Shown: one piece after another, positions 57,445 to 64,000 of the stretch
How the letters are laid out: each line of letters begins with the position of its first letter
Position numbering within the stretch: the stretch's first letter is position 1
NCBI RefSeq assembly: GCF_034702125.1
Contig: NC_085875.1
Location: 10,881,866-10,945,865 of the forward strand
Direction: 5' to 3'
From: Engraulis encrasicolus
Lineage: Eukaryota; Chordata; Actinopteri; Clupeiformes; Engraulidae
DNA length: 64,000 bases
The notes under the pieces: generated by a model
Database searches by the model: none
Told to the model about the DNA's origin: nothing
Seen by the model: the letters and a program-made list of their open reading frames with translations, nothing else
Program-made: the position numbers and the translations under genes

Positions 57445-57715
57445 TGGTTTGTCTGCCTCTGCATAGACAGCATGAACACATAGGCCTCGCAGGCCAGACC
57501 AAAGACAAAGTATCATCTAAGGCTAAAGCTGATTGTCATTTCAAGCCTGATGATCTCGCCTCAGGGCTCCACTTCCAAGGCTCTGCCAGGGTACAATATT
57601 GAAGAAGCACAATTACTCCCTGGCATAGAGATGCATCGTCCCATTTTATGAGCAGATGGCTAACTTATCAACATCCACATGTAGCTTTGTCATCCACGGA
57701 AATAATACCGTAAGA
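57445..57715. other. Nothing recognised
   Basis: Unique sequence up to a GT-rich degenerate tract (57716-57905). Confidence 0.4.
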
Positions 57716-57905
57716 GAGTGTGTGTGTGCGTGCGTGCGTGTGTGTGTGTGTGCATGTGCGTGTGCGTGTGTGTGTGCGTAGCCTGTGCTACATGTGAATG
57801 AATGTGTGTGTGTTTGTGTGTGTGTGCGTGCATGTGATGTCTGTGCAGTTTATGACTGTGAATGTGTGTGTGCGCGTGTGTTTCGGTGCATACACATGTG
57901 TGTGA
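57716..57905. repeat. Degenerate (GT)n tract
   Basis: Imperfect TGTG/TGCG units. Confidence 0.8.
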
Positions 57906-58221
57906 GTGAGTGCACGTGACACGTGTCTGCGTCTGGGGCAGCCAGCATCCCATCCCATCTCATCCGCCCCGCGTGCGCCATACGGTTTTGATCTGTTGCA
58001 AAACAGACATCGTGATCCAGACCACCCTGCGTTTGCAGCAACAGGAACAGGGCTACGGGGCCCAGATGACCCGTGAGCTTATCTCCTAATACTGCAAGAA
58101 TGTGGAACAATCAGGACATCATCTGCGAGTGATCCAACCTGGCCTTATAAAATATGAACTTCTTGTCTGGTCGGCAACGATTTAAAGAGAGGGAAGGATG
58201 GGAGGGAGGTGGAAGGAGTGA

Positions 58222-58227
<6 letters not shown>

Positions 58228-58302
<75 letters not shown>
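58228..58302. repeat. (GA)n microsatellite
   Basis: About 75 bp of GA. Confidence 0.95.
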
Positions 58303-58309
<7 letters not shown>

Positions 58310-58583
58310 CATTTGAGGTGACAGGATCCCATTGTGGTTAGGTCACCTCTTGTTGCATGCCCTCCATTGATATTAAACCTCCTGACATTTTGTAATCTTT
58401 CATAAAACACACACACACACGCACACACACATATAAACTCGCACACGAATACGTAGTATGTATGCACGAGAGCGACACATACATTGACATGCACGTGCAA
58501 ACACATGCACAGTAACGGCTGCTCTGTTGATTTAGAGCCAGTAGATCAGACAGGGGGATTATCTTCCAGCCCGTGCTGCTCGC

Positions 58584-58778
58584 CAGTGTTGCCAGATGTG
58601 TCTGTTCAAATCCTGCCCAAAAGGTTCTCAAAATGCGCTAAATTCCGCCCAAATTCAACAAATTACATTGACTTCTATGGGCCCAAAACGGCTGAAAAAA
58701 ACGCCAAATGGCCAATTTTTCCCGTTTTTACCCGCAGACGCTCATCCCAAGTAGCACCCGCCCAATCTGGCAACACTG
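58584..58778. mobile_element. hAT MITE, 8-bp TSD CTGCTCGC
   Basis: Perfect duplication at 58576-58583 and 58779-58786. TIR CAGTGTTGCCAGAT, 14 of 14, inverted at the right end. 195 bp, no ORF. Confidence 0.93.
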
Positions 58779-58916
58779 CTGCTCGCTTGACCTCTTCCGC
58801 CGCTACGCTCGCGAGTGAGACGGGATCCGCTCCTGCAGGTGTTGATGTGAGAGAGCCAGCACTCGGTTTCTCACACACTGCACTGATTTCTCACACTGTC
58901 CTCAATTAAAGTTGCT

Positions 58917-59480
<564 letters not shown>

Positions 59481-59489
59481 AGAGAGAGA

Positions 59490-59533
<44 letters not shown>

Positions 59534-59575
59534 TGGATAGAGGGAGAGAGAGATATGGATAGAGAGGGAAAGTGG
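59481..59575. repeat. (GA)n microsatellite with GATATGGATA units
   Basis: GA tract interrupted by two GATATGGATAGAG units. Confidence 0.9.
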
Positions 59576-59704
59576 TGAAGTGAAGAGGAGGGAGGTCCAC
59601 TGATTGACTGACTGACTGCTTGACAGATTGACTGACTCACGTACAGACTGATTGAGTAAAGAAGAGTGATGCACATTCTCTTACTGCCTGTCACATGCAT
59701 GCAT

Positions 59705-59825
<121 letters not shown>

Positions 59826-60045
59826 CTGTCACTGCCTTTCATCGTGCACACAAATCAGCTGACTGGCATGGTTTTGTTTATGCCTGAATGTTTCTACACA
59901 TTTCTGAATGTCTAAATGTGTGTTGTTGGAAATAGCTCACTGTTTTCGTAAAGGAGTAACCTGAAATGTCCTGCAAGGGCTGCAATTTAATGTGTTCTGC
60001 ACTGAGATCATATTTGTTCCAAGACATGGATAAAAATCGACCATG

Positions 60046-60048
<3 letters not shown>

Positions 60049-60095
<47 letters not shown>

Positions 60096-60138
60096 GTCTG
60101 TCTGTCTGTCTCTCTATTGCTCTCTCTCTCTGTCTCTC
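60049..60138. repeat. (CT)n(CTGT)n microsatellite
   Basis: CT tract, then TCTG units, then CT again. Confidence 0.9.
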
Positions 60139-60484
60139 CTTCTTGGATTGGAAGACTCAATGTTTTTTGGCACTAAGAAAGGCAACTCGTGCATGTGCAT
60201 CAACAACATAGTCCTTTTGCACGACTTGCTTGACCTCTAGGCCTACCCATATACGCCGGCTGTATTTTCCCTTCCTTGTTTTTTGCTCAGCAACTTAAAA
60301 CCGACACCCTCTATGTTTAGCTCCGATGTTCACCACTTTAAAGCACAAACCAGTAATGGCTCCTGCAGCTATGCACAGCACAGTACCACAAGATGGCTGG
60401 AAATATAGAATTGACCATGAACGTATAAAAAGTAGCATTTTCTTTCCAGCATCCTCAGTCCTGCTGTCACGGATGGGCTTCCTC

Positions 60485-61110
60485 TTAAGGCTAAAGATAG
60501 GCAAGTCTTTAATGGCGGGAACCACCGTTTTTCTTCCTTTCTTTTAATTTTTTTTTTTTTTGCTGTGTTTGGATGCCAAGATGCAAGTCACAGAGTCTTG
60601 TTGAAGTCATTGAAAACTATATGTGTGCCCAAGGCCGCTGACAGCTTTGGCTGGGCCCAGGGCAAAGCCATCTGAAAGGGCCCCCCCACTCAATACATAC
60701 AAGGTTATAAGGAACTAATTCTGGGCCTGCTCTCTCCCTGGGCCCGGGACAGCTGACCTTTTTGCCCTCCCCCTTGCTGGCTTCCCTGTGTATGCCACCC
60801 CAGTACATATGTTGTGTGCAGGGTTTATAGTGTTGTTTATGGGATGTCATTTCATCCTGGACGTTGGATGTGTGTGCAATGGGGTTAAAGATAGGCAAAT
60901 CTTTAGCACTGGGCACCACCATAGGTTTTATTTATACCTGTATTCAAATGCCAAGTTGCCAGCCACAGTCTCGTTAATTGAAGGTTTTGTGGTCTATACA
61001 TATGCCACCTCAGTAAATGTGTTGTGTGCAGGGTTTAATGAGTTGCTTATACCCTGGCGTCTGATCCTGGGCACTGGGCGTGTGTAATCAATGGGGTAGA
61101 TGTCGGTGCT
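60485..61110. repeat. Diverged tandem duplication split by repeat G
   Basis: GATAGGCAA.TCTTTA with ACCACC and ..ATGCCAAG.TGC..GTCACAG-like words occurs at about 60494-60632 and 60891-60990. TATGCCACC.CAGTA and TTGTGTGCAGGGTTTA occurs at 60791 and 61008. A repeat G copy (60632-60790) interrupts the first unit. Confidence 0.6.
60632..60790. mobile_element. Dispersed repeat G, copy 2
   Basis: Aligns with 40545-40735 (GGCCGCTGACAGC, AATTCTGGGCC, GGGACAGCTGACC, GCTGGCTTCC). The limits are inferred from where the surrounding tandem unit resumes. Confidence 0.55.
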
Positions 61111-61943
61111 GTGAGCTTGAGATGGCTGTTGTTGCGGCGTTTGGTTGCCAGGTGTTAGGTTGCCAGGTGTTACTCTTTTACAGCGGTGGCTGAAATAAGA
61201 TCGCCAGCTCAGTGGTCCATTGTGCTGTATAGGGTGCATATTCATTGAAATGATTCCTCTTTGTCATTAGGATCTCTCATAGCATCACTGTACACACAAC
61301 ACATTTCAGTTTACCATCACAGACATATGTTGGGCAACGCAGCAGTGGGCCTGTTTATATTGCCCCACAGAACAGTGCAACAGTGTGTGGCGACAGGACC
61401 TTGCACAAGACATCTCAGTCACTGTGATGGATGGATGGATGGATGGATGGATGACTGGAGGATGATTTATGAAGGATGAATGAATGGTCAAGTCATGCCA
61501 TGTAGCGTTTCACTGAGGATGAAAAGAGATGTTCACCTCCAAAACACATATAATCACAGATGCTAGACAAGTACATAGCAGGTGTTTCACAAGAGGTGGT
61601 CCGCACACTGTTTTGCTTCAGCAAAAAGTCTTATTTATAAAACAAGCCCGAGTTTCAATCCCATCAGACCTTCAGGAGGCCTGATGAAGGGCTGACGAAT
61701 TTCAAACATTGCCTTGTTTTATAAATAAAATCTTCTTTATTGGAGCAAAACTTTTGTTTTGACATAGCAGTTTGTTTTAGTAGGCTACCTTAGTTACAAC
61801 CAGAGGTGTATAAAGTAAAAGTTGATGTAAGTGCAACACTATAGTAATACATGATATAGTTACATCCGTTGTTTCGTAGACATAGTTGTTACATCAGTTG
61901 TTCCACTTTACCAGACAAATTTCTGTTCAAACAGATAATAAAA
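61111..61943. other. Nothing firm; small GGAT repeat
   Basis: A (GGAT)n tract at 61429-61453. CCTGATGAAGGGCTGACGAA (61680-61699) resembles a dispersed-repeat phrase also hinted at near 21160 and 63780. No exon. Confidence 0.45.
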
Positions 61944-62008
61944 GTTTATCTTATCTTATCTTATCTTATCTTATCTTATCTTATCTTATCTTATCTTATC
62001 TTATCTTA
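61944..62008. repeat. (TTATC)n pentamer array
   Basis: About 13 TTATC units. Confidence 0.95.
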
Positions 62009-62057
62009 GTGATTCATGATTGATGGTTTTTACATTTCACTGATCTCTACTTCTATA

Positions 62058-62383
62058 AAGTGAAAAAAGTGAAAGCCCACCTGGGAAACTCCAACTCCCA
62101 GCGTCATTGTGACACAGCACTCCACAGCAAACAAGAGTTCACTGCACATTGCACACAGCGAAATTGCATTCATGCCTCACCCGTGCAAGGGGGCAGCCCC
62201 CAATGACGCCCCAAGGGAGCAGTGCAGCGGGACGGTACCATGCTCAGGGTACCTTAGTGATGGAGGAGGAACGGGGAGAGCACTGGTTAATTACTCCCTC
62301 CACCAACCTGGCGGGTCGAGAGTCGAACCGGCAACCTTTGGGCTACAAGTCTGGCGCACTAACCGCTTACCCATGACTGCCCA
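62058..62383 (-). mobile_element. tRNA-derived SINE, family S1, copy 3
   Basis: The longest of the family S1 copies, same orientation as the others. On the minus strand: tRNA-like head GGGCAGTCATGGGTAAGCGG with a B-box-like GGTTCGACTC, then the body, ending in GGAGTTTCCCAGGTGGGC. Confidence 0.87.
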
Positions 62384-64000
62384 TGGTAGTCTGCCTATGC
62401 CTATGGTTACAGAAATTGCAGAATGATATTCTCCCTCATGCCCTGTAATGCCAAACAAATGGTAGGACTGAAAGCTATACATGTAGGAACAAGCTATCGG
62501 ATTTTTCCATTTCTGATACTATGGAATTTCTGGGCCGTATCCTGATGCTTAGTTACATCATGGGTCATCATGTTAGTTAGGGAGACAGATTTGAATCTGA
62601 AACAAACCTTTCCATTGCTGACACAATTCAGATGCAATCAACCAGTTTGACATGATTGGCCCCGGTCTGCCTATGTTGTCATAGTCTTGGCAGGTCGAGT
62701 GTGTTTTATGTCTTAACCTCGTTTTAATGTTTGTAGTACTTGCAGAACTGACCTAAAAGCCCCTCTTACCGTTTTGTCTGTAGGCCTCTGTTGTGTGTTG
62801 TGGACTGATGGGTCATGAAATGTGTTTCCTACTCAAGCCATTGAATCAATCACAATGGCCACAATTCAATACACAATCAGTAATGTACAGCAAGAAGAAA
62901 ACAAGAAAAAAAAGTGTACACTTGCCATATAAAGCAGTGGCCGTAGCAGAGAGAGTAGAGAGAGAGAGAGGTTCCATTGGCCCATTGTTTCCGGGTTCTA
63001 TTATTGCAAGGGGGATGGGGGGGAAATCCCCCTTTAGGCAGACCTAGGCAGACCTAAGGACTGTTCTATTCAATGCTAGGAGTATTATGACACGCCCCTT
63101 TAGGCAGACCGGAACCTGGTCATGTTAGGTGCCCATAGCAACCTATTACATTGGCATATCTCTATATACTTAAAGAATCTCTGGCCGTAGTACAGTGCTG
63201 AATGTGTATACAATATGTGTGGTCAACAGTTTCATTAACTAGTCATTTATGTGGCAGGCTCTCTCATCTAGAATGACTTACAGTGACCTAATTATGAGGA
63301 GACACTCAGGACTCACAATTCCCTTTGGGAAAATAAGGGAACCGGTAATGTGCCATTGTTAAAGGAACACTCTCAGTTTGAAGCATTTAAACTCTCCCTT
63401 TCCACCACAACCATTGTTCAACAGCACATATGGTAAATAAACTCTTGTCCTGATTTCCTGATTTGAGTTTCTAAAAAAAAAAACTTGTAAAGATTAAAGG
63501 CATGTGGATTGGGACATAGTTCCCTTCCGTAGGGAGTCTGCAATGGCGGCCCGTGCATGAGGACATGGAGTTGCTACACATGCAGTTTTGACAAATAAGT
63601 AGCATCCTTGACTATAATCTTTCCCTGGGTTTTCGTGACCTCTCACCAATGTATTCTCCCAAAGGGCTGTAATGTTGGCTTCACACACTGACCTCAAATG
63701 ACTAGTGAAAAAATTGAAAGAAAAGTCAGCGACACCAAGCTCCCGTTGCTTATTTTTAATGTGACGTTTCGGGCAGCATGCCCTTCATCAGATAAGGCCT
63801 CAAATGACTAGTGGCCAGAGAGAGAGAGGTGTCTGGGGAACACATCCGATTTGATGTGAACCCTGTGAACGTCTGCCTGATCCAGATCCAGGGGGTAAAT
63901 GGACTGTGGCTCTGCCAAGCAGTATTGGTAAACACAGGCTCGTGTTAACAATGTGAACGAGGCGAGCTGAGGTTTGCAAACAATAGTGTAATCTAATGGA
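62384..64000. other. Right edge, no gene recognised
   Basis: Mostly unique sequence with a short GA run at 62949-62970. GTGACGTTTCGGGCAGCATG (63762-63781) is a dispersed-repeat phrase similar to 12102-12117 (GTGACGTTTCGGGCCAAC). No FSIP1-like exon was seen. Confidence 0.45.

Overview
The window is nuclear DNA from a ray-finned fish. Its genes are split by GT-AG introns, the encoded proteins are vertebrate, and it is full of fish-type DNA transposons (Tc1, hAT, TTAA-target MITEs), tRNA-derived SINEs and very long CA, CT and pentamer microsatellites. The microsatellite load recalls herring-like fishes, but that is only an impression and I cannot name the species.

Layout. (1) About 1.1-16.2 kb, minus strand: the 5' half of kdm1a (LSD1, histone H3K4 demethylase), with eleven coding exons from the start codon to the middle of the Tower domain. 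The 3' half lies beyond the left edge. Its introns hold an intact Tc1-type transposon (6.7-8.35 kb), a decayed Tc1 element broken by a hAT element (10.9-12.35 kb), several MITEs, and three partial copies of the 3' end of the last visible exon. (2) About 16.7-23.1 kb, plus strand: a complete seven-coding-exon CDC50/TMEM30 gene, closest to TMEM30B, the beta subunit of P4-ATPase lipid flippases. It lies head to head with kdm1a across about 0.5 kb. (3) 23.49-24.27 kb, plus: a small two-exon gene for a 182-residue single-pass membrane, coiled-coil protein I do not recognise. (4) 24.9 to at least 40.03 kb, plus: fsip1 (fibrous sheath interacting protein 1, a sperm-tail protein), with eight coding exons visible and the 3' end not found. 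(5) 40-64 kb: no convincing exon. This is probably a giant fsip1 intron or the start of an intergenic region. It is dominated by microsatellites, nested insertions, SINEs and a few complex unique stretches that look like conserved non-coding elements.

The genes do not form a functional pathway: a chromatin regulator, a flippase subunit, an unknown membrane protein and a sperm-tail protein are simply neighbours. No CRISPR array, rRNA, genuine tRNA gene or retroviral coding sequence was seen. The most unusual structures are a near-perfect 105-bp palindrome (57.0 kb), repeated fragments of a kdm1a exon with its splice donor (0-1.2 kb), a potentially intact Tc1 transposase, a three-level nested insertion (43.9-46.2 kb), and five hAT MITEs with perfect 8-bp target duplications. 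Exon boundaries were placed by eye from splice consensus, reading-frame continuity and remembered family sequences. No alignment was run.
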